A stretch of 64,000 nt of DNA from Streptomyces sp. NRRL F-5135 (GTDB lineage Bacteria; Actinomycetota; Actinomycetes; Streptomycetales; Streptomycetaceae). The DNA is taken from the NCBI RefSeq assembly GCF_000719775.1, contig NZ_JOHR01000008.1:62001-126000 (forward strand), read 5' to 3'. Under the pieces are notes generated by a model that worked only from the letters and a program-made list of their open reading frames with translations, did not search any database and was not told the DNA's origin. A program made the position numbers and the translations under genes. Positions within the stretch are counted from its first letter, which is position 1; every line of letters starts with the position of its first letter. Shown piece after piece: positions 1-8,978 of this stretch.

Positions 1-504
1 GGCCTGCCGCGGACCGGCAGGACGGACGTCGTCACCTGGGCGAGGCTCCTCGCCATGACCGAGGAACCGACCGGTGCCGAACTGCGCCCCCCGACCAGGA
101 AACCGGCCGTCCGGCCCGCCGCCGGACCGAAGGCCTCGTCCGATCCCCGGTGCATGACGGGCCGGGTGATGTGCATCAGCAAGAGCAGCGGCACGCTGTC
201 GTGGATGGTGGACGGTTCGGTGATGTCCACCATGGACGTCCGGTTCGGCTCCCAGTACACCCCGACCCGTGAAGGCACCTTCTCGGTCTACTGGAAGTCC
301 CGGGACCACGTCTCGACGCTGTACGACACGGCCATGCCGTACGCGATGTTCTTCAGCGGCGGCCAGGCCGTGCACTACTCGGCGGACTTCGCGGCCCGCG
401 GCTACACGGGAGCCTCGCACGGCTGTGTGAACGTCCGGGACAAACAGAAGATCGCCGCGCTCTTCTCGCAGGTCAGCAACGGCGACAAGGTCGTCATCTA
501 CTAG
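1..504 (+). CDS. L,D-transpeptidase (YkuD family), 5' end outside window
   Basis: The reading frame is open to the left edge of the window, so the N-terminus (probably a signal peptide and a peptidoglycan-binding domain) lies outside. The visible 167 codons begin with a stretch resembling the end of a peptidoglycan-binding domain (DVVTWARLLAM) and continue into a YkuD catalytic domain ending in the hallmark His...SHGCVNV motif. The Cys is the acyl-enzyme nucleophile in this family. These enzymes make 3-3 cross-links in peptidoglycan outside the membrane. An ATG at 55 could start a shorter protein, but the homologous-looking residues before it argue against that. A strong terminator follows at 564-600. 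The family is clear; only the start is unknown. Confidence 0.85.
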   Translation, partial: GLPRTGRTDVVTWARLLAMTEEPTGAELRPPTRKPAVRPAAGPKASSDPRCMTGRVMCISKSSGTLSWMVDGSVMSTMDVRFGSQYTPTREGTFSVYWKSRDHVSTLYDTAMPYAMFFSGGQAVHYSADFAARGYTGASHGCVNVRDKQKIAALFSQVSNGDKVVIY

Positions 505-563
505 CGGGCGAAAGAGAGGGCAGAAGGAGAAGAAGTAAGGACGAGGGGAAGAAGGAAAAGAGG

Positions 564-600
564 GCGCGGGCGGGACCGGGGGAACGTGTCCCGCCCGCGC
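564..600. terminator. Hairpin terminator between convergent genes
   Basis: A 13-bp perfect inverted repeat (564-576 against 588-600) with an 11-nt loop lies after the L,D-transpeptidase stop and before the 3' end of the convergent anti-sigma-like gene. It probably serves both strands. The remaining bases of 505-751 show nothing else. Confidence 0.7.
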
Positions 601-751
601 CAATGCGCCGAGCCGTAGGTACGGGGGGAACCTCCGGCTCTGTGCGCTGCCGATGACCAGTCGGCACTCAGTACTGCGCCGTGGCCGGAAAAAATGTCAC
701 ACCTCGCCGGCCGGCAGGAGAAAACAGCAGGTCAGCGCCGCTCAGGTGCGG

Positions 752-2326
752 CTACGAGGACGATGTCAGGGACGGGGCCGGGACCGGGGCCAGGGCCGGG
801 GACCCGTGCCGGTCGGCGTCGTCGCGCGCACTGTCGTCGCCCGCGCCGTCGTCACCGCCGGAGCGACTCTTGTCCGTGTCCCTGCCGCTGTCCGTGTCCT
901 TGCCGCTGTCCGTGCCGTCGTTCTCGGGCCCGTCCCCCTGGCCGTTGTCGGTACCGGGCGACGTGGGGGAGGTCGTGGGCCCCGGCCCGCCGGACTCGTC
1001 CGGCCCCGGTTCGTACGGCAGGGACGGCGTGCCGGGGGTGGCCGGGCCGGGCGTGCCGCTCGGGTCGTTCTGCCGGCCGCCCTCGCCCCGCAAGGTGTGG
1101 CCGTCGGCGCCGTCCAGCAGCTTGTCGCAGAACCGCGCCGCACCGGCCGGGCCGTCGGCCGCCGACTCCAGTGCGCGCTCACGCTCCGCGTCGATGGCAC
1201 CGCTGACGTAGGCGCGGCAGGCCCGGACCGTCTGGCTGTACCACTGTCCGCTCGTGGGATCGGACGGCGAACCGCTCCAGTCGCTGTGCGGTCCGGCCGG
1301 TCCTATCGCCTCGTTCCCGTTCGCACCGTCCCGGGCGTCACGCCCGTCGTCGCCGTTCCCGTCCGGGGAAGCGGGGGAAGCGGACGAGGCGTCCGGCGAG
1401 GGGCCGGCGGACCGGCCGGGGGTGCCGTCCGGCGGCGCCGGCGATTCCGCGCCGAGCCCGGAGGACTCGGACACGTACGGTCCCGGGGAGGCCTTCGTCG
1501 ACACCGAGTTCCCGGGCAGCGGCGGCTGTTCGCCGCTGACCAGGGAGGGCAGCGCACCCGCGCCCGCCATCACCGCCATACCGCCCAGCGCGCAGCCGGC
1601 CACCGCCGCCGCGAGCCCCCTGCGCACCGGCCGGTCGGACGGCGCCGGCCGAACGGACGCCTCCCGGCCGGTCCGTGCGCGCCGTCCGGTCCCGGGCGCG
1701 AGGACGAGCCGGAGCGTGCCGAGCGGCTTTCCGCCGCCCCCGCCGCTCCCGGCGGCCGCCGCCCTGTCCGCGCATCCGTCCCCGGGCCCGGCCTCGGCCC
1801 CGGCCCCGGTGCGTCCGGCGCGAACCGCGTGTACCGCTTGGCCCGCGTGCCCCCCGTGCACCGCGGCCTCCGTACCGCGGACGCCCTCGGTGTCGGCGCC
1901 CTGCCCGACCGTGCCCACGGCACCGACCGCGCCGATCGCACCGGCCGCACCCGCGGGCAGACCCGGTGTCGTGCGCGCCCAGCGCTTCCTGTCCGCGCGC
2001 GCCGTCGTCTCGTCGTACGCCCGTGCCTCGTACGCCCTCGCCTCGGGCACCCGTGCCTCGGACGCCGCCGCGTACGCGCCATCGCCGTACGCTCGGCCGG
2101 CCGTCCTCCGTGCCCGCCGGAACGCGGCGACGGCCGCCGCCTCGCCCGGTAGTTCCCGGTTGTTCGCGTACGTGATGTCCGCGTCGGCGGCGAGTTCCCG
2201 CAGGGCGGCGTCGAGCCGTACCGTACGGCCGCGCGTCCGGTCGTCCCCGGCCGGCGCCACGGGCTCGCCGCGCAGCAGGCTCTCCGCCGCGTCCTCGTCG
2301 AGCCACGCGTCATGCTCGTCGGCCAT
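752..2326 (-). CDS. Membrane anti-sigma-factor-like protein
   Basis: A 524-residue protein encoded directly behind an ECF sigma factor, with a TGATG stop/start overlap at 2326, so the two are translationally coupled. The N-terminal ~200 residues are cytoplasmic in character and rich in Ala/Arg/Glu. One hydrophobic segment (GLAAAVAGCALGGMAVMAGA) lies near residues 233-253. The remainder is a long Ser/Pro/Gly/Asp-rich extracytoplasmic tail with a short Cys-containing patch (VRACRAYVSGAID ... AARFCDKLLDG). No zinc-binding anti-sigma HxxxCxxC motif is visible. The role as regulator of the neighbouring sigma factor is inferred from gene order and topology only. The low-complexity tail produces long false ORFs on the other strand. 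Confidence 0.7.
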   Translation of the reverse strand: MADEHDAWLDEDAAESLLRGEPVAPAGDDRTRGRTVRLDAALRELAADADITYANNRELPGEAAAVAAFRRARRTAGRAYGDGAYAAASEARVPEARAYEARAYDETTARADRKRWARTTPGLPAGAAGAIGAVGAVGTVGQGADTEGVRGTEAAVHGGHAGQAVHAVRAGRTGAGAEAGPGDGCADRAAAAGSGGGGGKPLGTLRLVLAPGTGRRARTGREASVRPAPSDRPVRRGLAAAVAGCALGGMAVMAGAGALPSLVSGEQPPLPGNSVSTKASPGPYVSESSGLGAESPAPPDGTPGRSAGPSPDASSASPASPDGNGDDGRDARDGANGNEAIGPAGPHSDWSGSPSDPTSGQWYSQTVRACRAYVSGAIDAERERALESAADGPAGAARFCDKLLDGADGHTLRGEGGRQNDPSGTPGPATPGTPSLPYEPGPDESGGPGPTTSPTSPGTDNGQGDGPENDGTDSGKDTDSGRDTDKSRSGGDDGAGDDSARDDADRHGSPALAPVPAPSLTSSS

Positions 2327-3333
2327 CAGATGTCCTTCTGCGCCCGCGCGCGCGAATGCGTCACACCCGCCGGCACCGGCACCGTCGCACTCGGCAGGGC
2401 GCCTCGCGGCGCCGGTACGGCGTCGAGGCCCGCGCCTCCGGCCGGCGCGTAATCGACCGCCGCGCGCCCGGCGGCGCGGGGCACGGGCTGCCGGCGGGCC
2501 CCGGCCCGTTCACGAACGCCATCCGGACCCTCCGGGTCCGCCGGACCGTGGCCTTCCGGCCCCTGTCCTCCGGGCCGCCGTCCCCGTGGGGCCGGCGCGC
2601 CGGCGCGTCCGCCCGGGCGGCCGGTCCGACCGGTCCGACCGTCCTTGTCACCCTCGTCCCCGTCGCCCGTACCGTCCCCCTCGCTCGTACCGTCCTCGCC
2701 GCCGAGGCCACCAGGACCGTCCGGGCCGTCCGGGCCGTCCGTTTCCTCCGCGCTCTCCGTGTTCTCCGCGTCGAGCAGCTCCGCCAGCCGCTTCAGTCCT
2801 CGGTGCGCGGCCGTCCGTACCGCGCCCGGCCGCTTGCCCAGCGTCCTGGCCGCGCTCTTCGCGTCCAGCCCGACCACCACCCGCAGTACGACCGCCTCGG
2901 CCTGGTCCCGGGGCAGCCGGGCGATCAGCCGCATCGTCCGGCCGGTGGCGAGCGCCTCGATGGCCTCGTCCGCGGTGTCGGACGGCGCGGGCTTCCCGGT
3001 CAGCTCCGTCTCGTCCGCGCCCACGGCGGGGCGCCTGCCGCGCATCCTCATGTGGTCCAGCGCCCGGTTTCGGGCTATCCGCGCGGCCCAGCCCCGGAAG
3101 CGGTCCGCGTCCCCGCTGAACCGGTCGAGGTCCCGGGCGATCTGCAGCCAGGTCTCGGACGCCACGTCCTCGGCGTCCGGCTCGCCGACGAGCGTCCGTA
3201 GATAGCCGAGCAGCCGCGGGTGCACGGCGCGGTACACAGTACGGAAGCCGTCCTCGTCCCCGTCCTGTGCCGCGAGCACCGCGGCGGTCAGCTCCGCGTC
3301 GTCCCCCAGCACTCCCACAACCCGTTCTGACAT
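2326..3333 (-). CDS. ECF (sigma-70 family group 4) sigma factor with long C-terminal tail
   Basis: A 335-residue protein starting MSERVVG. Region 2 is recognisable around residues 25-100 (VYRAVHPRLLGYLRTL...DAEDVASETWLQIARDLDRF...FRGWAARIARNRALDHMR). Region 4 lies around 130-185 (LIARLPRDQAEAVVLRVVVGLDAKSAARTLGKRPGAVRTAAHRGLKRLAELL). After residue ~195 there is a ~140-residue Gly/Pro/Asp/Arg-rich tail not found in ordinary ECF factors, which end after region 4 (about 190 residues). It is coupled to the downstream membrane protein and so probably forms a sigma/anti-sigma pair responding to an extracytoplasmic signal. The signal and regulon cannot be read from the sequence. Confidence 0.85.
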   Translation of the reverse strand: MSERVVGVLGDDAELTAAVLAAQDGDEDGFRTVYRAVHPRLLGYLRTLVGEPDAEDVASETWLQIARDLDRFSGDADRFRGWAARIARNRALDHMRMRGRRPAVGADETELTGKPAPSDTADEAIEALATGRTMRLIARLPRDQAEAVVLRVVVGLDAKSAARTLGKRPGAVRTAAHRGLKRLAELLDAENTESAEETDGPDGPDGPGGLGGEDGTSEGDGTGDGDEGDKDGRTGRTGRPGGRAGAPAPRGRRPGGQGPEGHGPADPEGPDGVRERAGARRQPVPRAAGRAAVDYAPAGGAGLDAVPAPRGALPSATVPVPAGVTHSRARAQKDI

Positions 3334-3979
3334 CGCGGCCGGTCCACACCGCGCCACCCCACACGGATGTGCACGCTACGGCCTTCGCGCCCCCTCGTCC
3401 ACAACTTGTACAACATGCAACGACTTACCGACGATATGCGGTGTGACAGAAAACGCAGCCGCGACGCTGTGAGAAGTACGGAGCCGTCACGCGGCTCCAC
3501 GGACGGCGACCGGGGCCTCTCCTGTGGGGGGTGGCGGCCCCGGTCGCTCTCCGCACCGACCCGCGCCGACCCGGCGATACCCAGGGCATGAGGCTTCCGC
3601 ATGACCAACGCGCCCTGACGTCATCGGCCTTGGCCACGCCGGCGCCTCCGCGTCGCTCATTCCCCCCTGGTCCAGCGCGAGGGAATTCCGGGCCGCCGAC
3701 CGTGATGTCACCCGGCCACGGAGACCGGAGACCTCGACGCACGACCCGGCGCAAGCCCGCCGACGCCACCGCGCACCCGGCGTATCCGTCACACTGCGCT
3801 GGGCGGAGGCATCATCCCCGCACCATAGGGGCTTACGGCCTGGGCGAAGACCGGTTCCGGTGGGCCGAGGAGCTCCCGACCTGCGTCGGCCACCCGGTTG
3901 TCGTGCCGCCCCGGGGCCGCGCCGTCCCGGGCCGCGCCACCCCGGCACCGGCCCCAGGTGGCCTCCGCCGTACCTCGCG
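3334..3979. other. Non-coding region upstream of the sigma factor
   Basis: About 650 nt without a convincing gene; the open frames here have no recognisable protein character. It contains a relatively AT-rich patch at 3400-3460, which is the likely sigma-gene promoter zone and includes the 8-bp palindrome TTGTACAA. A perfect 7-bp hairpin lies at 3480-3498. Confidence 0.5.
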
Positions 3980-4660
3980 TCAGCTCCGCGCCCGTGCACG
4001 GCGGGAGACCACGGCCCGCAGCACGCGCTGCCCCTCGGTGGACACGTCCATGGCGCGGCGCACCCCCGGGGCTCCCGCCGTCTCGGCCAGGATCTCCAGG
4101 ACCTTGACCTGGCGGCGCAGTTCGCCGGCGACCAGCGGGCCGATCCCGTCCGTACCCGCCGCGCCGTCCTCCGCGTCCGCCACGACGACGGTGTCCTCCC
4201 GGCAGCGCGCCAGCCGCTCCGCCGCGCCCGCGCTCCCGCCGTCACCGACCGCGTCCAGCCGCTGGTGGAGCTCCAGGGACATGACGGAGCAGGTGTCGGC
4301 CCAGGTGCGCAGCGGCTCCGCCGCCCAGTCCGACGGCGCGGATCCGAGCATCGTCCGTACGAGGACGGCCATGAGGCCCACGTCCGCGGAACCCGGATCC
4401 GCCGTGGCCGCCGGGCCCGCGTCCGCCGTCCCCGCACCGCCGTCCACCGGGTCGCCCACGCTCAGCTCGTCCAGTGCCTCCCTGGACTCCACCAGCCGCG
4501 CCCGCCAGTCCTGCTCCCCGTCCACCACGCCCGTCCACAACGGCCGCAGGACATCGGTCTCCTCGGCGGAGAGCAACGGCAGACAACGGTCGAGGCAGGC
4601 GAGACCGCTCGCGGCCAGACCACGCTCATCCGCTTGTGCGATCAGCTTCACCAGACTCAT
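3980..4660 (-). CDS. Conserved-looking hypothetical protein
   Basis: A 226-residue leftward protein beginning MSLVKLIAQADERG. It is acidic and mostly helical in character, with no signal peptide, membrane segment or known motif. The N-terminal ~50 residues (LAASGLACLDRCLPLLS, then VLRPLWTGVVDGEQDW) and the C-terminal half (PLVAGELRRQVKVLEILAETAG) look like genuine folded sequence, separated by a Gly/Ala/Asp-rich linker. Codon usage fits this frame rather than the long overlapping plus-strand frames. I do not recognise the family. It sits alone, with non-coding DNA on both sides. Confidence 0.65.
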   Translation of the reverse strand: MSLVKLIAQADERGLAASGLACLDRCLPLLSAEETDVLRPLWTGVVDGEQDWRARLVESREALDELSVGDPVDGGAGTADAGPAATADPGSADVGLMAVLVRTMLGSAPSDWAAEPLRTWADTCSVMSLELHQRLDAVGDGGSAGAAERLARCREDTVVVADAEDGAAGTDGIGPLVAGELRRQVKVLEILAETAGAPGVRRAMDVSTEGQRVLRAVVSRRARARS

Positions 4661-4917
4661 GGACGACGTCTCCCGTCACTGTCACGAACGCGGCAGCGGT
4701 CAGCACGGAAGTGCCGACGGCCCTCCGGACGGAGTGGCCTCGGCACTGAGCACCCGCTGAGCACGCACTGCCCCCTACTGCGCCGCACGGACGGAATTCG
4801 TCACTCCGAAAATCGCCCGCTGATCCCGGAAAGGTGCCGTACACCCGGAATTCGCCCGCAGCACACCGCCCGCCCGGTTCCGCCGGCCCGGAGCCCGGGT
4901 AGGCGGAGGCCCGGGCC

Positions 4918-5050
4918 GCCCGCCTGCCCGGGCCCCGCCGGCCCCGGCCCCGCCTGCCCGGGCCCCGCCTGCCCCGGCCCCGCCTGCCCGGGCCCCGCCG
5001 GCCCCGGCCCGAGCCTGCCCGGACCCCGCCGGTCCGGGCTCCACCAGCCC
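4918..5050. repeat. C-rich imperfect tandem repeat behind the GH20 gene
   Basis: A run of imperfect repeats built from GCCTGCCC, GGGCCCCGCC and GGCCCCGGCCCC blocks, directly 3' of the GH20 stop codon. It generates a spurious Gly/Ala repeat in one minus frame. It may act in termination or may simply be an unstable GC tract. The rest of 4661-5067 shows no gene. Confidence 0.6.
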
Positions 5051-5067
5051 AGACCCCGCCTCCGCGT

Positions 5068-6675
5068 TCAGCCGCCCACCTTCACCGCCAGCGCCTTGAA
5101 CGACGTCCAGCTCCGCGTCGGCTTCCGCGCGTCCCACAGCTTCTGCGACGTCGCGGCCAGCGGCAGCCGGATGCCCGCGGCCACCTGGTCCTGCGTCTGC
5201 GCGTTCGGGAAGTCGCCCCAGATCGCGAAGACCCCGCCGGCGATCTGCTTCGAGTACTTCGCGGGCACGGGGGTCGTCCCGCGCAGCACCAACGGTGTCC
5301 ACTGCTCGTAGATCCGCTGCCCGGTGGGGTAGGTGAAGTTGTTCGGCTGGCCGAGCACGTAGTAGAGGTACTCGTCGTTGTAGTTCACGACGGTGCGCCC
5401 CTGGCTCAGATACGCCACCGGCTCCCGGGCCCCGATCTCCTTGCCGGTCCAGTACGCCACCTGGAGGTTCGGGTCGGCCTTCACGATGCCGTCCTTGTAG
5501 ATGCCGTCGTTCCAGACGCGCAGCTCCCGGCCGTACGGGCGCATCGTCGCGGCCCGGTCGTTCGTCCAGCCGGTCGTCAGGTCCGCCACCGTGGCGCCGG
5601 ATCCGTACTTCTTGACCGCCGCCCGCGCGAGGTTCGGGTACGTCGCCTCGGGGTTCGAGGCCATCAGCGCCTGGTACTCGTCCGCGCCAAGGTGCCAGTA
5701 CGGCCCCGGGAACAGCCCCGCGTACTCGCGCAGCAGGTCGTCGATCAGCCGGGCGGACGCCGGCTGGGAGATGTCGATGGCGCCCTTCGCGATCGCGCCG
5801 TTCGCCTTCCGCAGCTTGAGCGAGGGGTTCGGGGCGAGGACGGCACCGAGGTGGCCCGGGTTGTCGATCTCCGGGACGACGTTGATGTGCAGTTGCTTCG
5901 CCAGCGCCAGGATCTCCCGGACCTGCGCCTTGGTGAGGTGCTGGGCGGAGACGATCTCGGGGTGGCTGGTGGACTCGATGCGGAAGCCCTGGTCGTCGGA
6001 GAAGTGCAGGCCGAGCTGGTTGAGCTTGAGGTCGGCCATCTCGCGCAGCCGGTCCTCCAGCCAGCCCTGGGTGTAGAACTTGCGTGCGATGTCGACCATC
6101 AGTCCGCGCTGGGCGCGCGCGGGGGCGTCCTTGACGACGCCCTCGGGCATCACCCCGTCCGCCCGTATCGCCTGCTTGAGCGTGCGGGTGCCGTAGAAGA
6201 CGCCCGCCTCGTCCGCCCCGGTGATCCGCACCTGGCCGCCGCTGACGTCCATGGTGTACGACTCGGCGCCGCCGCCCCCGCTCGCCAGGGCAAGCTCCAC
6301 GTCGCCGGCGCCCGCCGCGGCCGTGCCGCGATAGGGGATCTTCAGCTCCTGGGCGATCAGTCTGCCCTCGTCGGCGAGGCCCCGGCCCGCGTCGCCGCCG
6401 GCTATGACGACCCCGGTGCTGTTCCCCGCCGGCCGCCAGCCGGGGCCGCGGGCCGCCTCGTGGGTCTGCACGGCGGGCACCGTGCGCGGCGCGGTCGAGA
6501 GCGGGTACGAACGGGTCGGCGAGGGTGACGCGACCGACGTCTTCGCCGCGGACGGGGAGCGGTTGTCCTGGGACGAGTCGCCGCCCCCGGAACCGCAGGC
6601 GGTGAGGGCCAGGGCGGCAGTCACCGCGAGGACCGCCTCGGCGGCCCTGGTACTGCCCCGGGATGTACGTATCAC
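5068..6675 (-). CDS. Beta-N-acetylhexosaminidase, GH20, lipoprotein
   Basis: A 535-residue protein with a GTG start at 6675, chosen because a strong GGAGGAGG ribosome site lies just upstream and because it gives a proper lipoprotein signal: basic start, hydrophobic stretch, then LTAC-G with Cys at about residue 27. The open frame extends further upstream but that part is not protein-like. An N-terminal GH20b-type domain is followed by the GH20 barrel, with RGLMVDIARKFY, HFSDDQGFR, PEIDNPGH and the catalytic HLGADE pair (Asp/Glu near 332-333). Such enzymes remove terminal beta-GlcNAc/GalNAc from chitin- or cell-wall-derived glycans at the cell surface. The gene appears monocistronic. Confidence 0.9.
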   Translation of the reverse strand: MIRTSRGSTRAAEAVLAVTAALALTACGSGGGDSSQDNRSPSAAKTSVASPSPTRSYPLSTAPRTVPAVQTHEAARGPGWRPAGNSTGVVIAGGDAGRGLADEGRLIAQELKIPYRGTAAAGAGDVELALASGGGGAESYTMDVSGGQVRITGADEAGVFYGTRTLKQAIRADGVMPEGVVKDAPARAQRGLMVDIARKFYTQGWLEDRLREMADLKLNQLGLHFSDDQGFRIESTSHPEIVSAQHLTKAQVREILALAKQLHINVVPEIDNPGHLGAVLAPNPSLKLRKANGAIAKGAIDISQPASARLIDDLLREYAGLFPGPYWHLGADEYQALMASNPEATYPNLARAAVKKYGSGATVADLTTGWTNDRAATMRPYGRELRVWNDGIYKDGIVKADPNLQVAYWTGKEIGAREPVAYLSQGRTVVNYNDEYLYYVLGQPNNFTYPTGQRIYEQWTPLVLRGTTPVPAKYSKQIAGGVFAIWGDFPNAQTQDQVAAGIRLPLAATSQKLWDARKPTRSWTSFKALAVKVGG

Positions 6676-7167
6676 TTGAGCAACCTCCTCCGTGCGGCGG
6701 AGCGCGGCCGTGCGCGGGGCACGACAGGACCCGGCGGGCCCCGGGATCCCGACGGATCCCGGACCCCGGCGGGACCCGGACTCCCGCGGGACCCGTGAGC
6801 CGCGTGGCCCGCCCACTGTTGTCCGTGGACCGCCGCCGCTTCCGGCGACCGCTGCCCCTTCCGGCGGCAGCCGCCACGCGTACTTAGGGTGAAGGTCGCA
6901 CGCCCGCGTCCACCACGCGTGGCGAAACCCCACCGTTCGGGTGAAATTCGCGCATCCGTCGGACCCGCCTTCCGGGCCCGTCGATAGCGTTACGGCGCAT
7001 CCACCGCTTCCCTCTCACCCGCTTCCGCCGTCCCCGCGCATCTGCCGCCGATCTTTCATCGCACCTGTTGTCGATCTTTGACTCTCGCACACACAACCTC
7101 CACGCCCCACAGGCCGTCTCAACTCGAGGCAGCCCACCGCCGTCCCGTCGTGTTCGAGGAGCCCACG

Positions 7168-7818
7168 GTGTCCCGCGCACCCCATGCCCGCCGTCCGCAC
7201 AGCCGTCCGAGCGATCCCGCGTCGAGCGGACGTTCGAACGACCCCTGTGATCCGCACGCCTGCGACCCGCACACCGGCGCCCCGCACGCCTGCGGCCTGG
7301 ACCGCTTCAACACGGCCCCGCGCGCCGCCGTCGAAGCCGCGCTGCTCACCTGCTGCGGCAGCCGCCGCTGGGCCCGGCGGGTCGCCGACCACCGCCCGTA
7401 CCCCGGCCTGGACGCCCTGCTCGCCGCCGCCGACGAGGCCAGCTACGACCTCTCGCCCGCCGAGATCTCCGACGCCCTCGCCGGAGAGCCGTCCCCGGTC
7501 GCGCCGGCCGGCGCCCCGCCCGCCGCCCGCACGGCCCTGACCGCCGCGCACGCCGCGTACGAGAGCAACTTCGGCCACGCCTTCGTGATCAGCCTCGACG
7601 GCCGCCGCCCCGAGGAGTACCTGGACCACGTCCTCGCGGGCATCCACGCACGGCTCTCCCACGACCCCGACCACGAACGGGCCGTCGCCGCCGACGAACT
7701 CCGCCGGGTCGCCCGCGCCCGCATCGTGCACCTGCTCTCGCACCCCCAGGGGCACAGAGCGGCCAAGAAGCCAACCAAAACGCGGAAACCAGCCAGAAAC
7801 CAGGCCAAAAACGCCTGA
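7168..7818 (+). CDS. OHCU decarboxylase-like protein (ureide pathway)
   Basis: A 216-residue protein. GTG at 7168 is preferred because GAGGAG precedes it by seven bases; upstream in-frame codons are not protein-like. After a ~45-residue Pro/His/Cys-rich leader, the domain runs GLDRFNTAPRAAVEAALLTCCGSRRWARRV...HRPYPGLDALLAAADEASYDLS...AAYESNFGHAFVISLDGRRPEEYLDHVLAGIHARLSHD. This matches the all-helical 2-oxo-4-hydroxy-4-carboxy-5-ureidoimidazoline decarboxylase family of urate breakdown. The usual HPRIG element is replaced by HRPYPG, so the catalytic assignment is less certain. No other urate genes are nearby. The tail is Lys-rich. Confidence 0.7.
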   Translation: MSRAPHARRPHSRPSDPASSGRSNDPCDPHACDPHTGAPHACGLDRFNTAPRAAVEAALLTCCGSRRWARRVADHRPYPGLDALLAAADEASYDLSPAEISDALAGEPSPVAPAGAPPAARTALTAAHAAYESNFGHAFVISLDGRRPEEYLDHVLAGIHARLSHDPDHERAVAADELRRVARARIVHLLSHPQGHRAAKKPTKTRKPARNQAKNA

Positions 7819-8055
7819 AACAAACCAGCCACGGCGGAGCTGGGCATTCCACCCGCCCGAGTAGCCCGTCCGTGGCCGTATGACTGCCTGTTCGATCACA
7901 CCGGAGGCCCCCCGGCGTGAGGAGCCGCCACGTCGTCGCTACGATGTCCAGGGCCGGTGGACCGTACCCGGCCGGGCGCGACCGACACCACTGTGCTTTG
8001 TTGAGTAGAAGATGGCGGCCGGCTCCCCTAGATCCCGCTCCCGGAGGGTATTTCC
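7819..8055. promoter_or_regulatory. Leader and promoter region of the sdh operon
   Basis: About 240 nt between the ureide gene and sdhC. It must carry the sdh promoter. The leader before the GTG of sdhC has a GGAGGG ribosome site at about 8043. I cannot identify a specific regulator site here with confidence. Confidence 0.5.
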
Positions 8056-8436
8056 GTGCCGGCTGGAACGCTGTACCGCGGCCGGGAAGGAATGTGGTCC
8101 TGGGTGGCTCACCGAGTCACCGGCGTCCTCATTTTCTTCTTCCTGTTCGTCCACGTGCTGGACACCGCTCTCGTCCGTGTCTCTCCCGAGGCCTATGACG
8201 ACGTCGTGGCCACCTACAAGACACCGGTCGTCGCGCTGCTGGAGTACGGCCTCGTGGCCGCCATCCTCTTCCACGCGCTCAACGGCCTCCGCGTCATCGC
8301 GGTGGACTTCTGGTCCAAGGGCCCTCGCTACCAGAAGCAGATGCTCTGGGGCGCCGTGGGCGTCTGGATCGTCCTCATGGTGGGCGCCCTCTACCCCGTG
8401 CTCGGCCATGCCGTACGCGACGTATTCGGGAGCTGA
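8056..8436 (+). CDS. sdhC: Succinate dehydrogenase cytochrome b556 subunit
   Basis: A 126-residue integral membrane protein with GTG start, GGAGGG upstream, and three membrane helices (VTGVLIFFFLFVHVLDTALV; VVALLEYGLVAAILFHALNGLRV; LWGAVGVWIVLMVGALYPVL). The helix-I SWVAHRVTGV motif and the conserved His in FHALNGLRV (haem ligand region) are typical of SdhC. It anchors complex II and takes part in quinone reduction. It is first in a four-gene operon with sdhD, sdhA and sdhB. Confidence 0.95.
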   Translation: MPAGTLYRGREGMWSWVAHRVTGVLIFFFLFVHVLDTALVRVSPEAYDDVVATYKTPVVALLEYGLVAAILFHALNGLRVIAVDFWSKGPRYQKQMLWGAVGVWIVLMVGALYPVLGHAVRDVFGS

Positions 8437-8442
8437 GTCCGC

Positions 8443-8958
8443 ATGTCTGCCAACAACACCGTCGCCGACAGCTCCGCAGGGACCGCCGGGTCCGGCGGGT
8501 CCACGGTCGGCACCGTCGAGGGCGTGAGCCCGTACGACGTGGACAACCCGGCGCCCGTCATCGAGCCGCCCCGCAAGCGGACCGCCAAGACGCCCAAGTC
8601 CACCCGCGGCAACTTCGAGATGGCCGCGTGGCTGTTCATGCGGCTCTCCGGCGTCGTCCTGGTCGTCCTCGTCATCGGCCACCTGCTCATCCAGCTGGTG
8701 CTGGACGGCGGCGTGTCCAAGATCGGCTTCGCCTTCGTGGCCGGCCGCTGGGCCTCCCCGTTCTGGCAGGTCTGGGACCTGCTGATGCTGTGGCTGGCGA
8801 TGCTGCACGGGGCCAACGGCCTCCGCACGATCATCAATGACTACGCGGAGCGCCCGAACACGCGCCTGTGGCTCAAGGGCCTGCTGTACACCGCCACGGT
8901 GTTCACCATCCTTCTCGGCTCGCTGGTGATCTTCACCTTCGACCCGAACATCCGCTAA
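8443..8958 (+). CDS. sdhD: Succinate dehydrogenase membrane anchor subunit
   Basis: A 171-residue protein six bases after sdhC. A ~55-residue Ser/Thr/Gly-rich cytoplasmic leader precedes three membrane helices (AAWLFMRLSGVVLVVLVIGHLLIQLVL; FWQVWDLLMLWLAMLHGANGLRTI; GLLYTATVFTILLGSLVIFTF). The RLSGVVLV...GHL and HGANGLRTI motifs are the conserved anchor-subunit haem/quinone motifs. It works with SdhC to tether SdhAB to the membrane. Confidence 0.95.
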   Translation: MSANNTVADSSAGTAGSGGSTVGTVEGVSPYDVDNPAPVIEPPRKRTAKTPKSTRGNFEMAAWLFMRLSGVVLVVLVIGHLLIQLVLDGGVSKIGFAFVAGRWASPFWQVWDLLMLWLAMLHGANGLRTIINDYAERPNTRLWLKGLLYTATVFTILLGSLVIFTFDPNIR

Positions 8959-8978
8959 AGCCGGGGCTGACGAGACTG

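Noticed and set aside
653..3205. Several long open frames on the plus strand opposite the sigma / anti-sigma pair
   Set aside because: They are Arg/Pro/Ala-rich shadows of high-GC genes with no motif or ribosome site; the minus-strand pair has recognisable domains and overlapping start/stop.
3425..3979. Short minus and plus frames in the gap upstream of the sigma factor
   Set aside because: No family features, poor codon character and no ribosome sites.
4775..6877. 700-codon minus frame overlapping the GH20 gene
   Set aside because: It includes the C-rich repeat as AGGARAGG units and Arg/Gly-rich sequence; the GH20 frame carries the catalytic motifs and lipoprotein signal.
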